Shown here one piece after another: positions 1 through 9,690 of a DNA stretch of 25,510 nucleotides. Both the position numbers and the translations under genes were made by a program. Source of the DNA: Paraglomus occultum. Lineage: Eukaryota > Glomeromycota > Glomeromycetes > Paraglomerales > Paraglomeraceae. Below the pieces are notes generated by a model, which saw only the letters and a program-made list of their open reading frames with translations, did not search any database and was not told the origin of the DNA. The stretch spans positions 1 to 25,510 of the forward strand of contig CAJVPJ010000423.1 in assembly GCA_910592205.1 (NCBI GenBank). Reading direction: 5' to 3'. Within the stretch, counting starts at the first letter, position 1; the number at the start of each line of letters is the position of its first letter.

Positions 1-303
1 ATGCCTGATTCTGCGCCAGAGGAATACAAGAAACTTGCCGAGCGGTGTTGTGATGCTGATCCTGATAAGCGTCCAATGAATGGAAGGATGCTTTACAATG
101 ATATTTTTAACATTATTAAAGATGTGGAAAAGGATAAATCTGTGTGGAATACTATCTATCATACTAATGTAAAGCCATTATCACGTCTCGAGAAAGAGAG
201 TAAATATTCCAGCACACTCTTACCTACTGGAGCTTTGCTTAAACCGAGAAATAGTTATGATTTGGATTCAGCTGCAGGTATGTTACGCGTTGGTACAAAA
301 TAA
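1..303 (+). CDS. Protein kinase, C-terminal end only (cut by window start)
   Basis: The reading frame is open from base 1 and encodes the last part of a kinase C-lobe plus a tail. The opening MPDSAPEEYKKLAERCCDAD, followed by PDKRP, is the helix G-to-I segment with the conserved Arg (kinase subdomain XI). It is nearly the same as residues 667-691 of the intact kinase at 14828-17253. One difference is CC in place of the usual CW. After the domain, the segment ending LLKPRNSYDLDSA resembles the tail found after many Glomeromycotina kinases, and the intact paralogue lacks it. The sequence CAG|GTATGT at 275-283 is a strong 5' splice site, so the true exon may end at 277 and the stop at 301-303 may be intronic. 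The first codon here is an internal Met, not the start. Activity cannot be judged because the catalytic loop lies outside the window. Confidence 0.85.
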   Translation: MPDSAPEEYKKLAERCCDADPDKRPMNGRMLYNDIFNIIKDVEKDKSVWNTIYHTNVKPLSRLEKESKYSSTLLPTGALLKPRNSYDLDSAAGMLRVGTK

Positions 304-1695
304 AGTCAATTTACAATATTAATATTAACATCACTTCATTATCTAATAATTTAGTGACACATACGCTCTTGTAATTCGCGGTTTATTTAACGAGTTTTCC
401 TCAAAGAGTTCACTTTTCTTCCAATAGATATATTAAATGTGTCAACATGAGTGACACGTCTACTGTTAGACTTCTTTCAGACTATTTGAGTATATAATAT
501 AGCAGTCATTATTTAAAATTTATGATACTGAATAAAAATGCGTAACTACGTTCTAGTCAGTTTAAGCTTTTCAGTTGGTTTCGCGTTTCCTAACACTGTT
601 TTTATACCTCTCCCAAAACGATTCATGCATTCGCAAAATTATCTTGCCCAACTCTTCATCGTGATTACTTTCATTTGACATTGGATAATAGTATTTAAAA
701 CGCAATAGGTGTTTTGTGACTAGAATGCAAGAAAATCTTTCGATTAAATAAAATGTCTGGCACTTTTTTATTTTGCAAGAATCAAACCCTTGATTCATTC
801 CACTGCTTATCGATGGTATCAATCCGTCGAAGATCTATCGCCACTCCACTCTTTTAATGATAATGTAGCCCCTAACGATGCAAGTTTAACAACGCAAATG
901 AAACTTGCCGGACGCAAGTATACCAACTATATATGTCGAGATCGCAAAGTAAAATTTGATTTGCCTATCCAGATTCTTGCCGAGTCTGAGCATAGATTAG
1001 CTAGTTAACTCTAAAAGGAGAAGCCACAACTTTTTGCCTGAAAGAGATTAAGACTCCAAGAGTTGACAATCAATCATAACCCTGTAATTTGACAATATGA
1101 GTACTTTATTATTATCAGCCAATGATGCTAGGCGTACTATCAAATATGTTCTTCGGAATTCTCTCCCACTTTTTAAGGCCCAGGGTTTAACGCAAGCCAA
1201 TGATCGAGTTCATCAAATCTGGCGATTGAAAAGGCCCGATATACAGCATATGAAGCAAAATACATTTCTAGATTTCTCGGGCTACTGACAGTTGAGTTTA
1301 ATATGACAGTAATTTAGTTACTAGGTTCAATGTCTGATGACAGGGACAAGCTAGCGATATAATGTTGGGAATTGCGTAACGCACTTCCAGTCGTCTCAGC
1401 GACTGCCCAGATATATTAACATCCATTCCGACGTGACATTCGTCTTGCACAAATCCGAGTAAGGTAGTAATAGGAATCAGTAATATTAATCTCCACCAAA
1501 TTTGGTTGTAATCGCCAACGTGTTAACAGAAACTATTCCTAAATATATTACAGTCTGGGAATGAGATAAAATTGTATCCTGAGTACAGTATAGACCTATT
1601 GCTATTAATAATTATTACATTAATAAATTTTCTATTGTTTTTCTTAATAAAGAATCAGCTTTTACGAAACTACCCTCTTCATATCAATGTTTGGT
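304..1695. other. Gene-poor spacer after the kinase fragment
   Basis: No gene can be firmly supported. An open stretch at 790-1008 (+) lacks an ATG start, as does one at 571-822 (-), and they overlap, so at most one could be real. The 63-codon ORF at 1097-1288 is listed separately. There are no tRNA-like arms, no long repeats and no recognisable transposon ends. The last 200 bases are very AT-rich and form the 3' flank of the minus-strand gene that ends at 1696. Confidence 0.5.
1097..1288 (+). CDS. Small hypothetical ORF, weak HMG-box-like pattern
   Basis: This 63-codon ORF has a real ATG, with an in-frame stop 12 nt upstream. I do not recognise it with certainty. The stretch from about residue 16 to 60, with LRNSL, FKAQG, IWRLKRPDI and KQNTF in order, loosely follows the spacing of HMG-box helices 1-3 (basic start, Trp in helix 2, a Pro-Asp turn). 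HMG proteins are numerous in Glomeromycotina. The typical opening motif of an HMG box (RPPNAF-like) is not visible upstream in the same frame. It could be a relic of such a gene or a chance ORF. Confidence 0.2.
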   Translation: MSTLLLSANDARRTIKYVLRNSLPLFKAQGLTQANDRVHQIWRLKRPDIQHMKQNTFLDFSGY

Positions 1696-3654
1696 TCACA
1701 CATTCCCGCCATTCTCAATAGACAACTCATGTAACCTTGCCGCAAATATACTGAATGTACTTAACGGCGTTCCAACGAATGTCTTTCCCTGAGCAGCAAC
1801 CACCATATCAATCATGGGAAGCAAATACCGTTTCATCGGCAAGCCGTCGTTCTCGTTGACGAACGCATCAAGTTCATGCGTGAACGATTCAAAATCAGAC
1901 ATTGTCAGCACACAAGAAAACATTTCAAACAGTTGCTTTGACATCTTGTCTGTGCGCGGCTGGGAAATATCTGTTGCAACGTATATGGGAACAGAAGTGG
2001 AATTGTGAAGGCAATGTTCGTGAGTGCCAAAGGATGCATGTTCGGCATGCTGCTTGCGGGAAACTTGCAATTCTTTTACGTGCGCGCTTAATGATTCTAT
2101 GGTACGTGCCATCGCATTGCCAAAGTAAGAGTCACTGTCACTGCCGCGAACGTGCACACCGACGTATGTACCCTTGCCGCCAAGAAGTGAAATTATCTTT
2201 TCGGCTACGGATTTTACTCCCGGGTGTGTGTATACCAGCTCGCGAACCATCCGTTGGTTGAATGCATAATGTTCGGGTAGTTCGTACAGTGCTCGGTCGG
2301 GACCGTAAAGTGATTCAAAGTAGATGAGTTTATGCGGGATGGCCTGTAACGCCGCGAGAGGTAGTCTGGCCTGGTATACGCCGAGCGGAGTTGTGCTCTG
2401 CGGGTCATCGTATATCTTTGCACCGTACCTTACCGCATCGCGCAGGTAATGTATATCGTCGTTTGTCAGATTGTACTTTGATTTCAGCTTGCCTAACGAA
2501 AAGTCATTCGACCATTCTATTCTCAGACCCTCTGCCTCGGCAAATCGCGGAACGTTTCCGAATATTTCGTCCCATCTGATCAGACTCCAACTGTCCCAGT
2601 AGTCGCATATGTTATGGTAGCGCGAGTTGACACATTTTTCGCGGGAACGCCGTTTCTTGAGGGCTTGTAGTGAATTGTATAGTTGCTGGAATGGGAGCCA
2701 AGCCACTTTGTGTGCGCCAAGAATCAATGGAGGTAAGATCAACGTTCTGTTGGTGTAATATGCAAGCATGAGAGCGTTCTCTAGGGATATACGTTGATTG
2801 TTGAACTGACTATGTGGCAAGTATGTAAGGTACTTCTCTCCGGGTTCAGACAGTCCTGACGGTACCTGATATATAGGTACTTCATCGATCACCTTTATTC
2901 GTGACGTCAGGTTGAAACCGTATTCAGAATCTATGGGAATAATGTCGCCTGACTTGCTAAATGGCCAGAACAGAGCGAACTTTTTCTGATTATCTGGAGT
3001 TTTGATGGGACTAACATTTCCGTCGCTACCCTTGTTGTTGCTACCCTTGTTGCCACCCTTGTTGCCGCCCTTGTTGCCGCCCTTGTTACCACCACCCTTG
3101 TTACCGCCCTTGTTACCGCCATTGTTGTTACCCTTGTTGCCACCATTGTTGTTACTCTTGCTACCACCCTTGTTGTTACTCTTGTTACCGCCGCCCTTGT
3201 TACTGTTACTCTTGTTACCGCCCTTGTTACCGTTACTCTTGCTACCACCCTTGTTACCGCCATTGTTACCGCCCTTGTTGTTACTCTTGCTACCACCATT
3301 TTTGCCACTCTTCTTGTTACTCTTTTTGCCATCCCAAATATAACTATCAAATCCATAATCGAACCCTGGATCCTCTAATGGTCCGCTTCCTCCCGAGTTA
3401 AAGACCACAGGCTCTTGTTCGATGGGATCGAAATATAATGTGTAATCGTGCCATGGTTCCTCTAATGATCCGCTTCCTCCTGAGTTATAGACCACTTGTT
3501 CGACGATATCGATATATAATGTGTCGTAGAGAAAGATATAAATCGCCGCAAGAAAAGTTAAAATCAATAATAGCTGTGGAGCAAACCGACGTCGATGATG
3601 ATGGAATGAGCGAGAGTTTAGGGATAAAAATCCCTTGCTTTTAAAATTACTCAT
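1696..3654 (-). CDS. Type II membrane O-fucosyltransferase-like protein 1 (G/N/K-rich stalk)
   Basis: The predicted protein has 652 residues and is intronless. I start it at the ATG at 3654; the frame stays open 11 codons further only to a TTG. Residues 1-24 are basic (HHHRRR), about 25-43 form one TM helix (QLLLILTFLAAIYIFLY), then comes a long stalk, then the transferase domain from about 273 to the end. Visible O-fucosyltransferase-family signatures are GVHVRGSD with the H501-x-R503 pair (the position of the sugar-nucleotide-binding Arg), IYVATD at 557-562, and DMVVAAQGKTFVGTPLSTFS at 616-635. Likely role: transfer of fucose from GDP-fucose to protein in the ER/Golgi lumen; the acceptor is unknown. 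The stalk has a duplicated VV(Y/F)NSGGSG unit and about 100 residues of Gly, Asn, Lys and Ser. The next gene upstream (ending at 4135) is a paralogue on the same strand. Family assignment is firm; the exact reaction is inferred. Confidence 0.88.
   Translation of the reverse strand: MSNFKSKGFLSLNSRSFHHHRRRFAPQLLLILTFLAAIYIFLYDTLYIDIVEQVVYNSGGSGSLEEPWHDYTLYFDPIEQEPVVFNSGGSGPLEDPGFDYGFDSYIWDGKKSNKKSGKNGGSKSNNKGGNNGGNKGGSKSNGNKGGNKSNSNKGGGNKSNNKGGSKSNNNGGNKGNNNGGNKGGNKGGGNKGGNKGGNKGGNKGSNNKGSDGNVSPIKTPDNQKKFALFWPFSKSGDIIPIDSEYGFNLTSRIKVIDEVPIYQVPSGLSEPGEKYLTYLPHSQFNNQRISLENALMLAYYTNRTLILPPLILGAHKVAWLPFQQLYNSLQALKKRRSREKCVNSRYHNICDYWDSWSLIRWDEIFGNVPRFAEAEGLRIEWSNDFSLGKLKSKYNLTNDDIHYLRDAVRYGAKIYDDPQSTTPLGVYQARLPLAALQAIPHKLIYFESLYGPDRALYELPEHYAFNQRMVRELVYTHPGVKSVAEKIISLLGGKGTYVGVHVRGSDSDSYFGNAMARTIESLSAHVKELQVSRKQHAEHASFGTHEHCLHNSTSVPIYVATDISQPRTDKMSKQLFEMFSCVLTMSDFESFTHELDAFVNENDGLPMKRYLLPMIDMVVAAQGKTFVGTPLSTFSIFAARLHELSIENGGNV
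3028..3327 (-). repeat. Coding minisatellite for the G/N/K-rich stalk
   Basis: About 300 bp of imperfect tandem units built from GGN-AAC-AAG-type codons (plus-strand look: repeated ccgcccttgtta and ccaccattgtt). It encodes about residues 110-209 of the protein above, in blocks such as GGNKGG, KSNNKGG and GGNKGNNN. The units are 9-18 bp multiples of three, so copy-number change keeps the frame. Such low-complexity linkers are hydrophilic and flexible. Long open frames also exist here in other frames (Leu/Pro-rich and Arg/Val/Thr-rich), but they are by-products of the repeat. Confidence 0.85.
3367..3495 (-). repeat. In-frame duplication of a 14-codon unit in the stalk
   Basis: Two copies of VV(Y/F)NSGGSG(S/P)LE(E/D)P are encoded at 3454-3495 and 3367-3408, 87 bp apart. 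Their DNA differs at only a few positions. They sit just after the TM helix, before the G/N/K-rich tract, and show that the stalk grows by local tandem duplication. Confidence 0.8.
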
Positions 3655-4134
3655 ATGAGCAATGTATGCCGTAAAGAAAGGCTGCAAAAAAGTAGTAACT
3701 CCTACAGTAGCAGTTTTATGGGGGAAAGCATAAGATCATTTGATTCGATGGTGGGGGCCATTTGCTAATAATGTTAGTAATAAAATTCCGAGCGGCGAAC
3801 TCAAATTCACGCATGGATGTTGGTATATGAACGATTTCCATATTTTTTAATTAGGAGTGGTCAAAGGTGGAATATTATGAACACCTTTTAGGAATGTATT
3901 TTCATATTAGTTGAATCAAAGAATGCTAACCCAAACCGGGTAAAATTTTTAATTATCGCCACATGCACTAGTACCATTAAATATGATCGATTAGACGTCA
4001 CACATGACACGATGTATAAATGACCCGAAAAGGCTATTCGCATTTAATCTTGCTCATGCTTTTTGATTTATTAGTATTAGTTCAAAAGACTTGCATGATC
4101 GTTATGTATTGTACATTTGAAAATATATAAAATG
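3655..4134. other. Spacer between two O-fucosyltransferase-like genes
   Basis: These 480 bp must hold the promoter of the gene starting at 3654 and the 3' end of the gene ending at 4135, both minus strand. I see AATAAA on the minus strand (4067-4072) but no clear TATA box for the 3654 gene. No ORF or RNA is evident. Confidence 0.5.
4067..4072 (-). terminator. Candidate poly(A) signal AATAAA
   Basis: The minus strand reads AATAAA about 63 nt after the stop codon of the gene at 4135-5973, a typical distance for a eukaryotic polyadenylation signal. In AT-rich DNA this hexamer is common by chance. Confidence 0.4.
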
Positions 4135-5973
4135 TCATATACTAGCTGTTTCCGCATTTGATGGAGTTGCCGACTCTTCTATAGGTTTTGCTGTTGATAA
4201 GGTTGATGCGTATACCCAGAGTTGATCGTCATCCATCAGCAAGGTAGAGTCTCCAGGGCCCGGCTTGGTTACATCATTATCGGCAACGTTTATATTCTTT
4301 TCAAGATTGTCTACAGTATCCTCTCCTTCACCAATGCTCTCACCGCCATTCTCACCCGCACCATTATTGCCGGTATAAAACTTTATCGCTTCGACATCAC
4401 TATCAACATACGCATTCCATTTGTTCTCAAGATCCCACTTCCAAAACACTCGGTAGAGTCTTCTCGCATGCTCGCTAAAGCTGCTATCAGGCGTTCCAAC
4501 AAACGCCCTTCCACGTGCGACAACCACCATATCAACTATCGGAATCAAAAAATGCTTCATCGGGATATCATCAAAAGCGCTATTTCTGATCAAGTCCAGG
4601 TTGGACAGCTCGTCTTTGAAATCATTCAGTGTTCGTATGCAGCCGAATCTCTCGTACAAGTCTCGGAATACTTTAACGGTGCGCGAGCGTTTTATCTCTG
4701 TTGCCATGTATATCATCTTGTTGGCGCATTTCTCTGCATACTCTTCGCCCCCGTCGTCGCCCCCGTCGTCGCCGTTGTCGCCTTCGATTTGTTTGACAAC
4801 TTCCAAAGGCCGAGCGGTAAAGCTCTGTACACCAGACAATGATTCCATCGACTTTATTATAGTGCGCACCGTTGTATCTTGTTCGCCGCGATAATAGCTA
4901 TCACTCAACCGGACATGGATGCCGAGATACTTGTTGGGATTCCCGAGTTTTGATATTATGCGATTTGCAGTAGAGAGAATCCCCGGGTATGTAAAGACAA
5001 GTTCGGATGTCATTTTTTGGTACCAATTATTATTATCGGAAAGCTCGTGAAGCACTCTGTCCGCACCAGCCAAGCTCTCGAAATAGATCACTTTGTGGGG
5101 AACCTGTTTGAGATTGTCTAAATCCAACTTGGCGATGAATCTGCCCAAAGGTGTTCTCGATCTGTTGTCGTCATAAATTTTTGCTCCATAGTGAACGCCA
5201 TCTTTAAAGTAATGCAAGTCTTCCGCCTTTGCTCCCGTATTTGCCATTATCCATTCTATCGATACATTTCTGGTAAATACTGATCTGATATGTTGTTCTT
5301 CCATAAATGACTTTAATCGACCGTATAGGCTGTCCCATTCAACCAAGGTCCATTCGTTTATCTGTTTGCACGAATCGGGTACCGCAGACGAACTATCACC
5401 GGCATAGAACGTACAGTGGAGATTGTTATTCTTGTGAGTATTAATAGTGCTATTGTACAACTTGGAGAAAACGCGCCAGGGGTTCGATCGCCCAAGAATT
5501 GCAGGTGGGATGATAAGAGTGCGATTGGTATAACGAGCCAGGAGAAGAGCATTTTCGAGCGCTGTGTGTTGTAGTTCAAGATTGCTATGCGGAAGCCAGG
5601 TTAGATATTTCTCATTAGTGTTATCATTTTTATTCGTTTGTGCTTTGGGCACGACATAATTCGGAACGCCCTTCCCTCGACTCTGACTGATTCTACAGAA
5701 TATATGTTTCCCGAAATCTTGGCTAAACTCATTCACGGTTTCTATAGGGCAGTTATATTTTGCAGATAACTCTTGAATCTTATCGTAATCTGACAGATAG
5801 TCGTCGTAAATTATCACTGGAACAATGCAAAGAAATGCGGCCAAGAAAATGAAATATGTGATTATTTTTCGAATGCTAGGAAGTGAAAATGTGCGGTGGT
5901 CCTTGCTGAATCGACTGGTGGGTAACAGTGGGTGGTCGGAAGGTGATAATTTGCGGATAAGTGTGGGTAACAT
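4135..5973 (-). CDS. Type II membrane O-fucosyltransferase-like protein 2 (acidic tail)
   Basis: The predicted protein has 612 residues and is intronless. The ATG at 5973 has an A at -3. A basic, Pro/Ser-rich cytosolic tail (1-35) precedes one TM helix at about 36-56 (FIFLAAFLCIVPVIIY). The lumenal domain begins near EKYLTWLPHS at 121-130. Signatures are YTNRTLIIPP (148-157), HYGAKIYDD (261-269), GIHVRLSD with H353-x-R355, IYMATE (421-426; the paralogues have ATD) and DMVVVARGRAFVGTPDSSFS (481-500). The likely role is GDP-fucose-dependent protein glycosylation in the secretory pathway, with unknown acceptor. Two oddities: an Asp/Gly run at 399-409 inside the catalytic domain between the HxR and ATE motifs, and a tail of about 100 residues after the usual family end, acidic and rich in Gly, Asn and Ser. 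It lies 480 bp upstream of paralogue 1 on the same strand. Confidence 0.88.
   Translation of the reverse strand: MLPTLIRKLSPSDHPLLPTSRFSKDHRTFSLPSIRKIITYFIFLAAFLCIVPVIIYDDYLSDYDKIQELSAKYNCPIETVNEFSQDFGKHIFCRISQSRGKGVPNYVVPKAQTNKNDNTNEKYLTWLPHSNLELQHTALENALLLARYTNRTLIIPPAILGRSNPWRVFSKLYNSTINTHKNNNLHCTFYAGDSSSAVPDSCKQINEWTLVEWDSLYGRLKSFMEEQHIRSVFTRNVSIEWIMANTGAKAEDLHYFKDGVHYGAKIYDDNRSRTPLGRFIAKLDLDNLKQVPHKVIYFESLAGADRVLHELSDNNNWYQKMTSELVFTYPGILSTANRIISKLGNPNKYLGIHVRLSDSYYRGEQDTTVRTIIKSMESLSGVQSFTARPLEVVKQIEGDNGDDGGDDGGEEYAEKCANKMIYMATEIKRSRTVKVFRDLYERFGCIRTLNDFKDELSNLDLIRNSAFDDIPMKHFLIPIVDMVVVARGRAFVGTPDSSFSEHARRLYRVFWKWDLENKWNAYVDSDVEAIKFYTGNNGAGENGGESIGEGEDTVDNLEKNINVADNDVTKPGPGDSTLLMDDDQLWVYASTLSTAKPIEESATPSNAETASI
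4741..4779 (-). repeat. Short coding repeat for an Asp/Gly run
   Basis: Repeated GGC-GAC-GAC type units (plus-strand look: ccgtcgtcgcc) encode DNGDDGGDDGGEE at residues 399-411 of O-fucosyltransferase-like protein 2. It lies in a loop between conserved motifs that also differs in length and sequence in the other two paralogues. Confidence 0.7.
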
Positions 5974-6413
5974 TTCTTTTCAGTAAGAGAGTTCTAATGC
6001 AGGTTTTCTATTTAGATGTAATGTCTGCTTAAATTATTTTCGTGAAGCTTCTATTATACAGTCATGAATTATGTATCAGTGCAAATCTGAATTAATGCTA
6101 TTATATTGTACAAGTTTCTTGATAGCACAGTCTAAACTCTATGCATACTCGTTCTGGTCACTTGCGAGCCTTGAGATCCAGGAGGGAGACGTGGATGGCA
6201 GTATTTATAAGCAAAGTGATGGTAGCACAACCAAAGCATACAATGTATATCTAATACTAATGAAGCAACATGCCAAGCCTCAGCCATAATTTCAAATAAA
6301 CAAGCTTTATTTGCAAAGACGGTTATTATTATTATGTGTGGTTGCACACAACGGTTATGAGCGAAAAGACTAACATCTGACCCACGTAATTGTAAATATA
6401 TATGTCTGACTCG

Positions 6414-6452
6414 ATATAATAACGATAATAATAACGATAATAATAACGATAG
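6414..6452. repeat. 9-bp tandem repeat, unit ataataacg
   Basis: Four consecutive, nearly perfect copies of a 9-bp unit (ataataacg) lie in gene-free DNA. It is a simple microsatellite with no sign of a coding role. Confidence 0.85.
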
Positions 6453-9424
6453 TATTTGCCATTTGAAAACCCACTGTTCCAAAGTATTACTATTCTCGCT
6501 GACATAATTGCATATCTATATACTAATACCATATAACAACATGCCCGCTGATTGTCCTAATAATTGTGGTAAAACGGGACAGTAAAATGACACCAGCCTA
6601 CTGTTGCTAGCAAAGATTTAATTCGTATTGGAACAAAATATGCAACATACAATCACAGGATCATCAATAAATGGTTCTTTGGTATTTTACAAAGTGACTG
6701 ACGATTTGAAATTATATGCATGTATACAATAATGTTCGCCGCCCGGACCAATTGCACCGTTGTAACACAACATTGTTTGTTATTAACAAATCCGAATCGC
6801 GCAATTTCAAATTGCCAAATCCAAAAGTCGGGTTGTATCGTGCAACACACCTTAACAACATAAAAAAACTAAAATATTCTTAGTAGCAAAAATTTCAAAT
6901 ATGTAAAATTTCTTTATACGGGTCAGCTCATTCCCGGAATAACCAGTCTAAGGAGAGACCGATATAAAGACAAGTAATACAACGAGTACATATAAGGGTC
7001 AATACATTTAATATGTTTGATTAAAACGTTTACTTGTTTTGCTACTAATTCAATACAGCGATGCCACCTCAAATAAAAATTGTCCGTTGTAACTTAAATT
7101 ATTTGCATCTTGTATAAAATTAACGTCATTCCCATTTTGCCATGTTAAAATTGTGTCACCAATCATACTGCAATATTGTGCATGTTTTATTGTTTGAGCA
7201 ACAGGAATCCTTGACAGGTCTTTTTTTACTGTAATGCAGTGGTGGGAAAATTTTTACTAATAAAAGGTAAAAGTAGAAAAAACATAGTTTATAATTAATA
7301 AAACATGATAATATTGGCTTCGCTGAAAATGCCTGGCATGACAACCTTTTTACAGTAAAAATTTTGACCCAAATAACGCCGTAATATAAAAAAATATAAA
7401 GAGACAGATTAACCTCTTTATTATCAATTAATTAATTAACATCATAACCAAAAATGCTGTAATTGATTTTATTGGATAATAGTAATCAAGTCCGCGTATG
7501 TTATCGAAAACGATACACACGTTTTCTTTTTATATCAGTTAATTTGCTCAAAAATACTCTTCATTGTGTCTACATAATTACAAACTCGAGACTATAATTA
7601 TAAAAAACTGGTAAAGCTTTTTTTATAGAATTTTAAGATAATGAAGTCCGAACTTTTCATAGAATTTTTGAGCTAAGTGAGAAGCAAACATTACGCTGAG
7701 ATAGTCCACAACAAGCTAAAAACATTGATGAAAAGACAAAGCTTGATATACATGTATTTTGCGTAAGAACAGATTCAACAAGATAATGTTTTTTATTAAA
7801 TGTAATGTCAATTTAGTTCTTTATTCAGCCTACAAACTACTGTCGTTAAAAATAATATAACGAAGGTAATATTTATACAGTATTTTTAAACCTTTACGAG
7901 CTTTTTATTAAACGTCAACGTTCACATTATCTGTGCAAATTTTGACACTGTTTGTCAAAGTGAATGATTGGCATAAGATCTTTAATTGCTCTCACATACT
8001 CTGACGACTAACTACTGTTTACTATGTCAGTACATATACATGGATTGAGAATAATTCTTGATAGCTAATAAACGTTTGGCCAATCAAAAGTAATCTTGGC
8101 ATTCCATTCCCAAAGTCAAATAACTTAGCACAAAAATAAGATTATTCTTGGCCGCAGAAATCAGAAGTAGTGTGTTTGTGGACCTGCTGTACCGACACCC
8201 CGAGAAACAATTTTGATAACCAACTTTTTGATCAAGCTTTTGATATTCTTTTCTCAGTCACTTTTTGTTTATCAAGTGTTAAAGATTCTAATAACGTATT
8301 GTTTTCTGAAATTTTTGATTCAATTAAAAATATTTAAAAAAAAACCAAACTTTTTGATAGTGTCTTTTGTTTGATAAAAAAAAATTGACTATTCAAATAA
8401 TCGTAGATAAATAATATGCAAATTAATTTTTTTTCGTATAGACGTATTTACAGGAGAATATACATCTACTTTCTTGAATTATTTCTCCCACATAATTTGG
8501 TTAACGGACTGGTAATAGACAAAAAATACAAAAGCCTACTCGCTTGAAGCCGACAATATCAGAAACACATAATTGATGCAGCGTTTGTTTATTAAAGCGC
8601 GCAATAGGCGACTCGTAATTAATTCTAAAAAGTAACTTTCGGATTAAACATTTTCAATTGATCGTGCATATCATATTATCTAAAATTAGGGGGATAATAA
8701 TAATGTAGTACACTATTTAATGACACGTAATAATCCTTATACACGTTTTGATTGGACAATAATAAAACATAGAACAAAATGTCGTTGTATTTTATTGATT
8801 TCGTCTTAAACAGCACGAGATCTGTTTTGGCTTCAGGGACTATAACATTCATTACTCCAGTTGCACCGTATGGATGTCAAATGTGTGCTTTATTTACTTT
8901 GATAACATCAGCGTAACAGTGTTTGTATACCAAACCAGAACTGCATGCATGCATGTGGTTGATTGCCTGCGTTAATTAAGCCAAACATGTCACAAGCCCA
9001 TCTCTCACGTTACACGTGATTAAATCGTCTACCCAATATTATGTGTGCTAAGTATATGCAAAGTGATTCTTGGCAAAATTGTATGAAATGTAATATTAGT
9101 ATAATAATTACCAGAAAATATGCGGCACATGTTATAACTCTAAATTTTACGCAACTGAAAGCCTGTAATACTCGTGTATTGTTTGCAGTTTGTCAATCAT
9201 TTGTGTAAACCATTTGTGTATATCCTTTTTTGTCAGGGGCAATCATCTGTGAGAGATGCCGATTGGTTAACGTATAAAATATGTCTTCAAGTTATGGGTT
9301 AACTGTGATTTTAGCGGCTTAACTGTTTTATAAAAGTGTTCACAACGATGTTCTATTTGATTAGTAGAACTTTTTCTTAAACCACTAATTGTAATATTGA
9401 AGGCGTCAACTTATATCGGCTACG

Positions 9425-9432
9425 TATATAAA
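9425..9432 (+). promoter_or_regulatory. TATA-box-like TATATAAA
   Basis: A perfect TATATAAA lies 73 nt before the ATG of the small ORF at 9505. The spacing would suit a short 5' leader. AT-rich sequence makes chance matches likely. Confidence 0.3.
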
Positions 9433-9504
9433 TTGCACTACTGCTTAGTAACAAAGAGGACAACGCTGCTGTTTGAAAAAATTTCCTCAGCCGCTTTTTA
9501 AACA

Positions 9505-9690
9505 ATGTATGTAAATAACTATATACATGAATTGCATGCGATGGATTTACGCAATAATCGCATCTATTTCATGACTCAACTTCGTTGTATGCTTTTCATG
9601 TTATGGCTTACAATTTTGAGTGTATTCGGATGTTGCACCACCATTTATATCCGTGACAATGACATCTTTTCCACCAACGTTACAATATAG
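9505..9690 (+). CDS. Hypothetical small membrane protein
   Basis: This 61-codon ORF has a true ATG with A at -3. Residues about 27-48 (RCMLFMLWLTILSVFGCC) form a hydrophobic stretch long enough for one TM helix or signal anchor. A short polar tail ends in NVTI, a possible N-glycosylation site. A TATA-like box lies 73 nt upstream. I do not recognise any family, and chance ORFs of this size are expected in AT-rich DNA. It is kept because ATG context, TATA spacing and a hydrophobic core coincide. Confidence 0.25.
   Translation: MYVNNYIHELHAMDLRNNRIYFMTQLRCMLFMLWLTILSVFGCCTTIYIRDNDIFSTNVTI

Larger units (their letters stand above)
5974..9504. other. Long gene-free AT-rich region
   Basis: About 3.5 kb with no ORF I can support. 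The open frames present are short, mostly lack an ATG, and have no recognisable motif. Contents: a 9-bp satellite at 6414-6452, many A- or T-runs (for example 8335-8345 and 8376-8384), short TTAA arrays near 7427-7440, and a GCAT run near 8943-8955. No tRNA, rRNA, transposase or kinase relic was seen on either strand. Confidence 0.5.

Noticed and set aside
571-1008. Overlapping ORFs on both strands (571-822 minus, 790-1008 plus)
   Set aside because: Both depend on TTG starts, have no recognised motif and overlap each other.
3002-3343. Long Leu/Pro-rich open frame on the plus strand and an Arg/Val/Thr-rich frame on the minus strand
   Set aside because: Both are other-frame readings of the G/N/K-rich coding minisatellite of O-fucosyltransferase-like protein 1. 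They start without a proper ATG context and have no independent support.
3655-3687. Upstream extension of O-fucosyltransferase-like protein 1 to 3687
   Set aside because: The first codon there is TTG. The ATG at 3654 directly precedes the basic/TM region expected at the N-terminus.
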